This document shows, one piece after another, positions 22,052 through 31,970 of a DNA stretch of 64,000 nucleotides. Below the pieces are notes generated by a model that was given only the letters and a program-made list of their open reading frames with translations, made no database searches and was not told the origin of the DNA. The DNA lies in NCBI GenBank assembly GCA_949130485.1, contig OX422189.1, positions 5,629,720-5,693,719 of the forward strand, given 5' to 3'. The translations under genes and the position numbers were made by a program. The stretch's first letter is position 1. Every line of letters starts with the position of its first letter. This stretch comes from Agelas oroides. Its lineage: Eukaryota; Porifera; Demospongiae; Agelasida; Agelasidae.

Positions 22052-24013
22052 TCAGGGACAATTGCCTGAGTTGTCTTCTTTACCTCCAGGAGGGAGTAGC
22101 TTGCATTCTTCCTCACTCCAATATTCATATATCTCTGTAGCCCAATAGCTAGGTTGTTGACTGTTTCCACATGGAGGATAGGTCTCAGTTTCAATATCTT
22201 GAGGACAATGGTCTGAGTTTCTTTCTTTACCAGCAAGGAGTGGCTTGTGTTCTTCTTCACTTCCATATTCTTCGGGGTGTAGGAGTCTGTCTGGTTCTTG
22301 TGACTGCAGGGTTGGACATTCCGTACGTTTCTTAAACACGTGAAGAGCCTTTGTCCATGTCAACAGTTTGTATGTTACATAAACAATGAAAAATATCAAA
22401 GGTACAGTAGCAAGCACACCCAAAATTTGGAAGGGAACAGGAGCAATGTATCGTGCATACATATTACAGAATAGTGCAAAAGCAAAGAGAGAAAACACGG
22501 CAGAGTCCCAAATATTAAGCCAAAACTTGTCCTTGTAAGGACGAAAAAGAAGAAAAACTAGTGCTGCAATAACCAGACATACAATTGATACCATCTCATC
22601 ATACATGCTAAATACACCTCCACCATACATTGCAAGCAGAAGCACTATTCGAAGAACAAGGTAAAGTCCTGCAAAGTACCGACAGTCCCTTGTACCATTG
22701 GTACCATTCTTGTAGCAACCCTGGAAGACATCAGCAAATGCGTGTAGTGCAAGCCACCTTCTACCACAGCACCCAAGACACTTCTGAAATAGTTTGGTTG
22801 GATACAGTAACAGAACAAGTGCAGGAAAGAAGATAAAGATACAAAGGACAAAGATGGCAAGGAGGGCAAATGGAAGATGTTTGTCACCAAACCACTCAAG
22901 TGATGGGTCATGGTACACCCTCCTGGGTGGATCAAATACTCCTCCAGTTGGGACATGCAACTGTGTGTAGCTCAGCAGCTGAAGTGATACGAATAAGATC
23001 TTGGAGTAGGAAAGAAGCAGAAAAGCAGCAAATGTATGAACAAGTGAAGCTACTGGGTCCCACTGTCTTCCCCACCTTCGTCTACAGCTGCTGAAACACT
23101 TACAAAATACTCTCCACAAACAAACCATGACTCGGCAGTCTCTAGCATGTAACTGTACACATATGTATGCAATGACAGTTAATAACAAAGGATAAAAAGC
23201 TACAGCATATTCAAGAGCAACAACATGAAGTTGACTAATCTGATCACTAGCACAAAATGGAGGAATGAGATAGCGAAAGAAGTCCAGATTCCACATACCA
23301 TATATGGTGTCAAGTGTCAACACAAGTACATGAATAAATGATGTACCTTCAAAGGTGATTGACAAATTTATAGCACTGACTATTAACTGACATGCAAATA
23401 TGTATGCATTCAGTGGTCCAGAAGTAATACGAACTTGGAACATAAGCATGAAGAGGAAAAGTAAGGTAGTGGGGAAGGTTGCAAGGAACACGTACAATGT
23501 CCAACCAAGGCCACTGCTCATGCAGTGAAGACATTGCATTGAATAGGAAAAGATGGCAGTTCCCAGACCCTCCTGGCATTGGCTACACAATACTCCAGTG
23601 CGATTCAGTTCACCACATACAAACTGATTCAGTTCAGAAACATTTTGTGGAGGTTTTACATAGACTCCATCAACAGCACCTTTTTGGTTGACAAAAGGAC
23701 ATCCACCGACAAAGACCACATCTTCTTCTTCATTATAGTCCATGCAGTTTCCTAGTAGCAGCAGAGTCTGTTTTGTATTTGAATCACACAGCACAGTCCT
23801 TCCAGGATGGTGTATTGGTTCACCACATTTGCAGTGGTATGAGTTATTACTGACTGGAATGAACCATGATGGACAGCCACGATTGATTGGTTTCTCCTCG
23901 GCCAACTGGACAGGTTTCCAGATAATTCCTTGCTGTCCATCAGAATATTCAATAACGTCGCAGAGTAAGGCAATAAAAAGCAGAATATTCGTGACGCTCA
24001 CGGACGCAGACAT
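22052..24013 (-). CDS. Receptor-family copy C: intact multi-pass membrane protein
   Basis: The protein has 653 residues from the ATG at 24013; the frame is open 26 codons further upstream, but this ATG matches copy F and starts a signal peptide (MSASVSVTNILLFIALL). Residues 25-168 form an ectodomain with about 11 Cys (47, 61, 63, 76, 90, 105, 133, 143, 146, 161, 164), sequons at 56, 124 and 137, and the motif CGELNRTGVLCSQCQEGLG just before helix 1. Nine helices are likely, at about 170-192, 200-221, 262-288, 322-346, 380-404, 445-465, 470-490, 500-518 and 526-549, giving an outside N-terminus and a cytoplasmic tail. The tail carries two dileucine-type motifs (EPDRLL, EHKPLL). The architecture resembles large unnamed multi-TM proteins of sponges and cnidarians. 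The tail is partly duplicated (EECKLLPPGGKEDNSGNC) and stops early. The role is unknown; a surface receptor is plausible. Confidence 0.9.
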   Translation of the reverse strand: MSASVSVTNILLFIALLCDVIEYSDGQQGIIWKPVQLAEEKPINRGCPSWFIPVSNNSYHCKCGEPIHHPGRTVLCDSNTKQTLLLLGNCMDYNEEEDVVFVGGCPFVNQKGAVDGVYVKPPQNVSELNQFVCGELNRTGVLCSQCQEGLGTAIFSYSMQCLHCMSSGLGWTLYVFLATFPTTLLFLFMLMFQVRITSGPLNAYIFACQLIVSAINLSITFEGTSFIHVLVLTLDTIYGMWNLDFFRYLIPPFCASDQISQLHVVALEYAVAFYPLLLTVIAYICVQLHARDCRVMVCLWRVFCKCFSSCRRRWGRQWDPVASLVHTFAAFLLLSYSKILFVSLQLLSYTQLHVPTGGVFDPPRRVYHDPSLEWFGDKHLPFALLAIFVLCIFIFFPALVLLLYPTKLFQKCLGCCGRRWLALHAFADVFQGCYKNGTNGTRDCRYFAGLYLVLRIVLLLAMYGGGVFSMYDEMVSIVCLVIAALVFLLFRPYKDKFWLNIWDSAVFSLFAFALFCNMYARYIAPVPFQILGVLATVPLIFFIVYVTYKLLTWTKALHVFKKRTECPTLQSQEPDRLLHPEEYGSEEEHKPLLAGKERNSDHCPQDIETETYPPCGNSQQPSYWATEIYEYWSEEECKLLPPGGKEDNSGNCP

Positions 24014-24075
24014 GGTGGGGAGAGTCTGTGTACAATTTACTACGCATTGCAATGGCAGCATTTTGCACCGGAAGT

Positions 24076-24096
24076 AGCAACGTCCGGTCACGCCCT
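24076..24096 (-). promoter_or_regulatory. Conserved upstream block of class I receptor copies (copy C)
   Basis: The same CGTCCGGTCACGCCCT core as upstream of copies A and F, 63 bp before the ATG. A promoter or leader role is inferred. Confidence 0.4.
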
Positions 24097-26289
24097 TTAT
24101 TTGTTGTGGATTACCCCATCAGATAATGAGTATCCCGCTAACGCAACGTTAATAGTGAGCTGGGAAATTCCAAGCAGCTAGCTCAGACAATTGTCTGCTA
24201 GCTAAACCATGCAGGCTGTTATGCTATTCAAGCTTAGGAACCAGATATTGTAATACATTTTTAGTAGAAAAAGGTGGAAAGTCACCAGCACTGAAGGGTT
24301 GACCAGAAAGTGGTCATCTAGTTGAAGGCATGGAGTGAACTATATCATATTCCAGTTTACATAAACCTAGCTAGCTACCTCTTGCAAGTCACTTGCAAGT
24401 GGATGTGTTCATCACATGCAAGCAGACCCAGTATGAGATGTGAGTACCTTGGGGAGAGCTGTAGACATCAAATTAGCTCCCAGCATCTGAAGCAATGTGT
24501 GCAGCCACACACTGACAGGCCTAAACTGATCTTGCTACACTCACTGGAAGTGACATTAACTATATACATACCTGTGCTGTCATAGACCATTCAATAATGC
24601 TCCCTACATTGTTTACATTGTTACTAAGACGGTACACTTTAAGGATTGACACATACCTGTGGTAAAAATACTACCATATACATAAGAAGGAAAATCCCAA
24701 TTAGCTAGGGTACTAAACTTGCATGTACTTTGTTTACTGTTTTTAAATTAGGTTTTGACTGTACTGTATGACACACAAGACCATATACTTCATTGTTTAG
24801 ATTGCTGGTACACATATTGATAACTTAAGTATAGTTACATTGCAGATAGAAGCATATAGCTAACTGTGCCATAGCAGGACTAGTCTGTTGTACTGTACCC
24901 ATAAATCCTTTGCAAGAACACAACTAAATATGAACTCCAGACCTCATGTCTGGCATGTTACCTGTATAACGTGGGAAACTGAAATTGATCCACATTGGTT
25001 TGAGTGTGGGAATGAGAATATGCTAGATAGTTATAGGGTTTATATAATTAACTGGTCACTGTTTTTGTTCATACCTCAATAGCTAGAGGCTTTTCCTGTT
25101 TCAGTCATTTGTGTACACACTGTAGTTTGTGACTTAGGTCATTCCTGCATGTATCATGTTTGTACTCCTCTGAGTTTTGCAATTCTGCATTGTTATACTT
25201 CTGTATTTAAGTGACAGCTGTTCTGGTCTGTAAATTAATACAGAATCGAACATCTTGAGTAGCGCTGCAGCTCAGTACATATGCACATTGTCTGCCAGCC
25301 ACACAAGAAAAACCACCAGATGGATTCATGCCTGAGAGAACTGTGTATTGTTACCCTGTGTATTGTGGCTTGCATGCCCTAATTGTCTGTTTGAGCCAAT
25401 GCAAAATTAATGGAAAAACCAGATGGTCCCACCTATAAGAGTTGCTGTACTTTCAAAGATGACTGAAAAATTTAGTGAAGGTTATGTAAACACTATGGTT
25501 GCATGCTGAATACCGATTAGATCTGATTGCCTAAGTCAGGCAAGTCAGAAAATTGACCCCCTACCCACACCATAAACAGGAAATTAACTTTGTGTGGCCT
25601 AACATTCTATCTGGATGAAAATACATTATAGAATTAGGAATCACTGCCAGTTTTCGTAATTCGATAAATGTTTTTGAGACTTACCAAAATGGTTTGCATT
25701 AATTATCTATGTATAGTCACCGAGCAAAGTAACCGCACCCCAAGATGCTCACAGGAGGTTAGTGCTGCAGGTTTACCTTGGCTCGAACACTTTAGAGTTC
25801 AGTACTATACATAGGTTAAATCTTTGTTAGTAGGCTTTAGGGAAAAAAGTTCACTGCTACTTAGCCACAAGACCTGAAGTAGGTTTTAGAGATCAGGGTT
25901 CTGTGCTGCAAATTTACCTGGAGTAGAAAGCCTTAGAGTTCAGAGTTTTGTGGCTTCTTAAAAAAGCTTTACCCTCAAGGGAGGAGTCAGACATCAGTTT
26001 ATCAATCGTGAATAGCGAGGCACGCCTTCGCCTGCTTCATACTCGCGCGCTTACGCGCATAATATTAGCCCGAAGCAGGGTAGCGCGCTCAATATACGCA
26101 ATGATTTTATACGTAGTATATTGAACGTGTGACGTCACGTAAGCGCTTCGGGGGTCGCTGTGAGGGGTGACGGTGGTGTAGCTGGTGAAGGGAGAGTTGT
26201 AGGTCTACCAAAGTTTCATTCATGGGGTAAGTGCACCATTCCATTAACGAATATCAACTCAGATTGGATGTCCAACGCTTCCTCTGGCC
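24097..26289. other. 5' flank of receptor C, paralogous to 49044-52330; CpG-rich patch at its right end
   Basis: About 24100-25690 is collinear with the flank of copy F, and it keeps the empty site for the element at 52057. About 25690-26000 has two diverged direct copies of a block ending TAGAGTTCAG. About 26010-26180 is CpG-rich with TGACGTCACGT and could be an old promoter or the end of another element. No gene is seen. Confidence 0.5.
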
Positions 26290-29010
26290 TGCGTATTATA
26301 TCAATCAATCAATTTTAGTGACACGCATGAAAATGCCCAGCCATGTTTTATGACTTATGAGTCTCCACTGTGATTGTGAATGTGTAAGTGAATGGTGTAA
26401 AAATCACAAAGGGTGCAGTTAAGAGTGATATAAAAAAACTACAACGTAATTTATACATTTTATAAATAAACTTAGCAATTGTACAAGTATTAATTTCAGA
26501 GCTAAGAATATATAAAAACTTGTCAATTATATTGAGGTGCATAAAAGTATGCTCTCTTTCGGTTATAATAAAGAACAGCTCATTTCGCAATTTTTGTAGT
26601 TTACTACATTCCGTTACAAAATGAAATTCAGTCTCAACTTTATCATTATTACATAACTTACACACCCTTTCCCCTAGTGGCACCTTAAGAGTCCGATATC
26701 TACCAGTCTCCACTGCCAGCGGAAGGCACCCAGCACGCAGCGAAGCCACCGCCCATCTCTGGCCTGGGCCGAGTGGGGCCAACACAAAACCAGCAGTATC
26801 AGCACAGCTTTTAATTAGTTTGTAGTTACATAGTTTACCTCCACTTTCTGAGTTTCTAACTGGTCTATGCAGATCCTCTAACCAAACTCTTTCTGCTAGA
26901 TCAATGAGTTTATTTTTTATGAAAGATAGAGTTGTGGTTATGGAAAACCCATTTGGTATGTCTACTGAGAAAAGTGTAGGAGCTTCAATAGTATTAACTA
27001 GTAGTTGTTTAACTTGCCAGCACCAATTCTTACATCCTGATTCAGCCATAGTCATAGACCATTGGAAAACTGCATTTGCAATTCTATTAGAATTATAAGA
27101 TCTTAGTCTAAACCACCATTTTATCACAGTAAAAGCATGTGTTATCCAAACAGGGATCCATCCCATGTCCCCATAAAGGGCAGCAATGGGGAAGTTTTTC
27201 CCAACTCCTAGGAAATATCGCATAGCATTTCCTTGTATGGATTCTAAGGGACTGTGTTTATCATAACCCCATACACAGCAGCTATAGTCTATTACAGGTG
27301 TGACTAGTGTTGAGTAAAGGTATGAGTATGTTTTTTGCTGAGAATCCACCATTTTCCTTTGACCTGGCTATAAGACTTCCTAATGACCTCCTAGCTGCTA
27401 ATGCAACCTTATCTACTAATGTTTTATGATCAAGATGCTCATTAATCCAATAACCTAGGTATTTATACTCACTGCAGTAATCCAAGACTTGGTCATTATA
27501 ATAGAAGTGGTACAAATTCTGTTTACGTCTTTTATGCCTGAAGTGCATTATTTTTGTCTTTTCAACATTAATGAGTACATCATTCTCTGAGCACCATGCA
27601 GTAGTTTTGTCGATTAGTTTTCGTAAGTGATTGGGATCTGAAGCCAGAAGTACAATATCGTCTGCATAGGCCGAGCAGGTACTGAAAAATCATCACATCT
27701 AACTCCAAGTTCACAAGCTTCATAGTCCTTCAGTAAGTCATGTACAAATAAACTAAACAAGGTTGGGGATAGTAAGCAACCTTGCTTTACTCCAGAATTT
27801 ACATTAAACCATGGGGTGTATTCCTTATGGACTTCCACTGAGCATTCAAAATCTTGGTACATGCTCATTAAGAGTGTCCAGAAATGGTCCTCTTATTCCA
27901 TATAATGAGAGTTTTCTCCACAATAGATCCCTATTTATAGAGTCAAAGGCTTTCATAAAGTCCACAAAACAAGCGTAAGTGTCATTGCCCTTCAGTTTAC
28001 GATTAAGTACAATGTTTTGAAGAGTAAGAATGTGGTCTTGGCATGATCTATGTGGTCCAAAGCCATTTTGAAGATCTGAAACAACCTCATGGGTCTCTAG
28101 TAGGAACATTAGGCGTCTATTTAAGATGGAGGTATAAAGTATTAATACAGCACTTTGTAAGCTGATACCTCTGTAATTACCTGGGATGTGTTTATTGCTC
28201 ATGCCTGACTTAGGTATTGGGAAAATAACAGCTTTCCTCCAAGCTGAGGGACACACACCACTCTCAAAACAATAGTTAAACAGGTAAACAAGGAAGTTAA
28301 TAATTGATTCATGCTGTAAGTAACTTGGATCAATGCTATCAAGGATCAATGCTATCAATTCCTACAGCTTTGTTGGTTGGTGCCATTTTGAGCGCTTGGA
28401 TGACTTCTTCCCTAGTGATAGGTTCATTGAGTTAATCAGAGTCAGGTATGACATCTATCCTAGCTTCAGGACTGGGGTGAACACCAGATTTACTGCTATT
28501 TCTATTAAGTAATGCTTTAAAGTACTCCATCCATTTGCTTAGTACAACATCCCTTTCAGAGGACATGTTACCATCTTCTAATTGTACTTGAAGTGGGATT
28601 TGAGAGTCCTTACTATTTTCAGAGATGCCTAATTTTTTTATATCCCTCCAAAATTGCTTTACATTTTTCTTTTGTTTTAGTAGCAATTGTAATTTGTTCC
28701 ATTTGATGTATCTCTGCTTCTTACTTCTTACGGCTCTATCAAAATTGCATGTGTTGTGCCCTTACAAACTCTTGTTTTAAGACTTGATTGGATTTGTTTC
28801 TTAACCAGGCTTTACAGCCCTTTCTTACTTTTGATCGTAAAACAGATAATTCTTTGTCCCACCACTTTTTTCTATTTCCTCTATTTCTATTTGTCTGTTT
28901 CCTTTTGATGGGAAGTTCTTTAAGTATGACATTACAGAAAGATTCATACACCTGATCAATATTTTCTACGCCATTCTGAAAGTGCAAACTAAGAGCTTCT
29001 ATACTAGCAG
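26290..29010 (-). mobile_element. 5'-truncated non-LTR retrotransposon (LINE) with decayed ORF2
   Basis: On the minus strand the order is: linker after the missing endonuclease (28987-28432, NRGNRKKWWDKEL); reverse transcriptase fingers and palm (28358-27846, PGNYRGISLQSAVL, RSCQDHILTL, ACFVDFMKAFDS); GVKQGCLLSPTLFSLFVHDL (27868-27614); then AYADDIVLLA, with the catalytic Asp pair, near 27670-27645 in a shifted frame; thumb (27548-27282, SEYKYLGYWINEHLDHKTLV); and a C-terminal part (27352-26348) with a CKLCNNDKVETEFHFVTEC zinc-knuckle-like motif. At least four frame changes break it, one caused by a 16-nt tandem duplication near 28331-28362. The 3' end carries an ATTGATTGATATA-like tail near 26290-26310. 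No endonuclease domain is present. The clade was not assigned. Confidence 0.9.
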
Positions 29011-29034
29011 GATTGTTATATTATATTATATTAT

Positions 29035-29300
29035 CAGAGAGTCGGTAGACTCTCTATGTAGGGATGGCGCCGACGCGCAATATATGCAATACTTAAGCAA
29101 AAGGCATATAACTTCACCACAAACACGCTAAAAGCTTATTTCAGCACCCAGGCTTCCTCTTTGAGTGCCTTTGTGATCAGCAAGACTCATATGAGTGGCC
29201 AAAAGCCACGTGGAAGACAGCTAAACGCAAAAGTGTGCGGTAGCAAAAGTGTCATTTTTGTTATTCTTTCTTTCTTTCTTTCTTTTTTATATTATATTAC
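29035..29300. repeat. Left arm of an inverted repeat pair (mate at 31501-31748)
   Basis: It starts with a GAGAGTCGGTAGACTCTC hairpin, then TATGTAGGGATGGCGCCGAC, and ends in a TTTC-rich run. The mate is its reverse complement with moderate divergence. Confidence 0.7.
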
Positions 29301-29841
29301 GTGGGTCCTTTAAGTTGCATCTTGGGGTGTAATTATCCAATTTCAGTTATCCAAATTTTCACTTATCCAAACCACCGAATTTTTTACTTATCCAATCAGT
29401 TATCCAAACACTCTCCAATCTCAACATGTTCAGATACTGTACAGCAAGTCTGGTAACATAACACTAAAGATTTCCAGCTAATAAAATTATAGTCTTGAGG
29501 CCTTTCAATTATATAAACTATAATCATGGGGTGAGACTTCTGTTTTGTTAAGTTTATCAATGGTCTTGATTCTTTCTGACATTTGTTTGCTTTGGCCCTG
29601 ATTTTCTGAGTGGAAGAAATTGAGAATGTAATTCATACATAATTATACATGTACTGTCACTAAGGGTTTATGGTGGGTTGTCAGTCCCACAGATTTCAAT
29701 ATCCAAAAAGCTGTCAAAATTTATGGATGGGCCAGCACCTATATACTTCTATCAGTGGCATGGTAATTTCCATCGCTATTTCAACATGTCAGTTTTGGTT
29801 GCAGTTAGCCATACTGTAACATATTGGGTGGAAAAGTGTAC
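29301..29841. other. Flank shared with 52300-53166
   Basis: It contains repeated TTATCCAA motifs (29330-29410) that are also found at 52360-52480 and 52615-52735. No gene is seen before the ALMS-like exon. Confidence 0.5.
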
Positions 29842-29941
29842 CTCGTGGTACTCTCTAGCTCTCTCTCTGTTGGTAGCATACACCTTGGCTCTTGTGTCTT
29901 CTTCACGTTTCTTGCGTACCTCAGGCAGGCGATTGTAGAAT
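29842..29941 (-). CDS. ALMS-motif-like exon beta, unit 1
   Basis: The exon is 100 nt between a CCTTAG acceptor and a GAG/GTAC donor. It encodes FYNRLPEVRKKREEDTRAKV and then YATNRERAREYHE, preceded by one base that completes an Arg codon from exon alpha. The FYxRLPEVxxKxEE pattern followed by a basic Asn-Arg-rich helix resembles the C-terminal ALMS motif of ALMS1/CEP295-type centrosomal proteins; this assignment is from memory of the family. The same exon is open at 37700, 43197 and 53167. In this unit the intron to exon alpha is about 1.95 kb because inverted-repeat elements have inserted. Upstream exons were not identified, so the gene is partial. Confidence 0.5.
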
Positions 29942-30029
29942 CTAAGGCAAGGATGCACGATGACAGCAAGTGTGTATTTGTATTAGGACTTCACATGGCT
30001 AGTAAGTAAGATCCTCTTCAACTCTAAGA

Positions 30030-30912
30030 GTACAAGACTTAAAAAACATTAAAAATGTAAAAAGATGTAGGGATGGCATGCCAAAAAGTATGCGAACAAG
30101 GTAGGGATAATGCATGAAAGCAAAGGTCAACATATTGGCAAAGCACCATCCCTACATCTTTTTCACACTGCAGTTAGACACTGGATGGGGGTCTTCCTAA
30201 AACGTACCACAAGTTCACTCCAACCTTTACTGGCAGTTCATGGCTGTAGCCTCGTTCTCAGGCCACTTTCTAGCTCCTCCCACGTGGCCTGGGAATGAGG
30301 CTGGTATGATCCACGCCTCGTTGGTAGCTGCCAGGTAGTTTATAGTGGTACACTTGGTAGCATTAATTGTGTTATACGAAACCTCTTAAACAACTTAAGC
30401 AGTGACTTGGAGTAGACTGCAGAGTTATCATAGTAAGTGTTGTAAAAGTACACAGCGCATGGCATGGTTTTAGCCTCATCCTGAGGCCACTTTCCTCCTC
30501 CCACATGGCCTAGGAACGAACCTAATATGACATGATCTAGCATCAGCTGTATAGATATGTGTGCCTTGTAGGTAGCTACCAAGGTTAGTAGTTTTTTTGC
30601 CGTGACAGTGGCACCCTTGTTACATGCCTCTGGCATAACCTAGACACTGAGCTCGAGTGGGCTGCAGACTGATCATAGTAATCAGTGTGGAAAACTCAAG
30701 TACTCATGCACAGCATTAATAGCTGCATGGATGGCTGCAGATTCAGCTCTCAACTCAAGCACGCTGTCTAACTGCAGTGTGAAAAAGATGTAGGGATGGG
30801 GCTTTGCCAATATGTTGACCTTTGCTTTCATGCATTATCCCTACCTTGTTCGCATACTTTTTGGCATGCCATCTCTACATCTTTTTACATTTTTAATGTT
30901 TTTTAAGTCTTG
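30030..30912. mobile_element. Nested inverted-repeat element (arms about 150 bp)
   Basis: CAAGACTTAAAAAACATT and following at 30032 is the reverse complement of the stretch ending at 30912. Each arm contains a mini-element bounded by AAAAAGATGTAGGGATGG and its complement (30058-30162 and 30783-30893). The centre holds two diverged direct copies of about 250 bp, each starting with a TAGCCTC-type palindrome (30248-30303 and 30471-30525). The paralogous intron at 53330-53345 lacks the whole block. Confidence 0.7.
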
Positions 30913-31373
30913 TTTCTGTACTTTTTTGATGTTAATCTCAGTTACAGTTAGACCAAAGCCTAAGAAGATTTCGTTCAAGTGTACCACAACACCAGAACTT
31001 GAAACAGCATTGACAGTTTAGTAGTAGTTCCAGGCATGTAATAATAATGTGTAATATAGCCAGCTAGAACCTGATGAAGGGCCAACCGCTCTCCTGACCA
31101 AACTTTGTGAAACCAATTTCATGATTCAGTTGTCATGACGACTGACCAGCTGCAGCACAGAAAACTATCATACTGACAACTGACCATCCTAGCTTCACTA
31201 AAGCGGTGAGTAGGCTATTTTTAGTGTAGCTACAAGTAGGTAGCGCCTTACCTGACCGTGGTCTTTGGTCTGGGAACGAGGCTTCGTGTGCGTATGCGTA
31301 CAAAATTATAAAATGGCGTCCTAAGCAACGGACAGCAGCCTCAGAGTGTTGTGAACGGCTTTTGTTGACCAGG

Positions 31374-31453
31374 GTGAATTTGAAGCTATGAAGACGCTGA
31401 GTGGTTGGGAAGCTGCGCGCTGTGATGAGCATCCATTTCGTGCTAAAATCAAG
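31374..31453 (+). CDS. Possible exon on the plus strand (weak)
   Basis: After a TTGACCAG acceptor-like site the frame reads GEFEAMKTLSGWEAARCDEH and then PFRAKIK, ending at a strong AAG/GTGAGT donor. The ATG inside could also make it a first exon. It sits between the inverted repeats and is absent from the other units, so it may be captured or transposon-derived. No homologue or following exon was recognised. Confidence 0.2.
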
Positions 31454-31500
31454 GTGAGTACTTGAGCCGTTTTCGAGTTATCGTAATTTACAAAGTGGTC

Positions 31501-31748
31501 GGAACAAAGAAAGAAAGAAGAATACGAAAAATAGCACTTTTGCTAGCGCACACTTTTGTGTTTACCTGTCTTCCGCGTGGCTTTTGGGCAACTATACGAG
31601 TCTTGCTGATCACAAAGGCACTCAAAGAGGAAGCCTGGGCGCTTAAATAAGCTTTTAGCGTGTTTGTGGTGAAGTTATACGGCTTTTGCTTAAGTATTGC
31701 ATATATTGCGCGTCGGCGCCATCCCTACATAGAGAGTCTACCGACTCA
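31501..31748. repeat. Right arm of the inverted repeat pair (mate at 29035-29300)
   Basis: It is the reverse complement of the left arm, ending GGCGCCATCCCTACATAGAG. Both arms share the TGTAGGGATGG end motif with the mini-elements at 30058 and 30783, so all four may belong to one family. Confidence 0.7.
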
Positions 31749-31891
31749 CTGACAAAAGAGCATTTTAGTTTTAATAGTAATAACCATATAACTGGATTAA
31801 TATGATGGTCAACATGCAGCTACAAGGTTATGAAATAACTATACCTGAAATAATGCTGAATATGACTTTTTGTTTAGTCAAACTAACAGAC

Positions 31892-31970
31892 CGTAAATTT
31901 CTCTCCTTCACTTCCCAGGCTTTAATCTTCTCTCTCTTCTGAGATGACAGTACAGGTTTCACTGTGAGAG
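31892..31970 (-). CDS. ALMS-motif-like exon alpha, unit 1
   Basis: The exon is 79 nt after a CACATTCAG acceptor and encodes LTVKPVLSSQKREKIKAWEV followed by KERNL plus two bases of an Arg codon. The donor is CG/GTCTGT. The phase joins exactly to exon beta at 29842-29941. Matching exons lie at 38041, 43549 and about 53512. Basic/acidic helix-prone residues lead into the FYNRLPEV motif of the next exon. Confidence 0.5.

Noticed and set aside
26348..28987. Host gene with many exons
   Set aside because: The order linker, reverse transcriptase, thumb and zinc knuckle, and the frame changes, are those of a decayed non-LTR retrotransposon.
29271..29290. TTTC microsatellite as a poly-pyrimidine splice signal
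   Set aside because: It is part of the inverted repeat arm and no exon follows in either direction.
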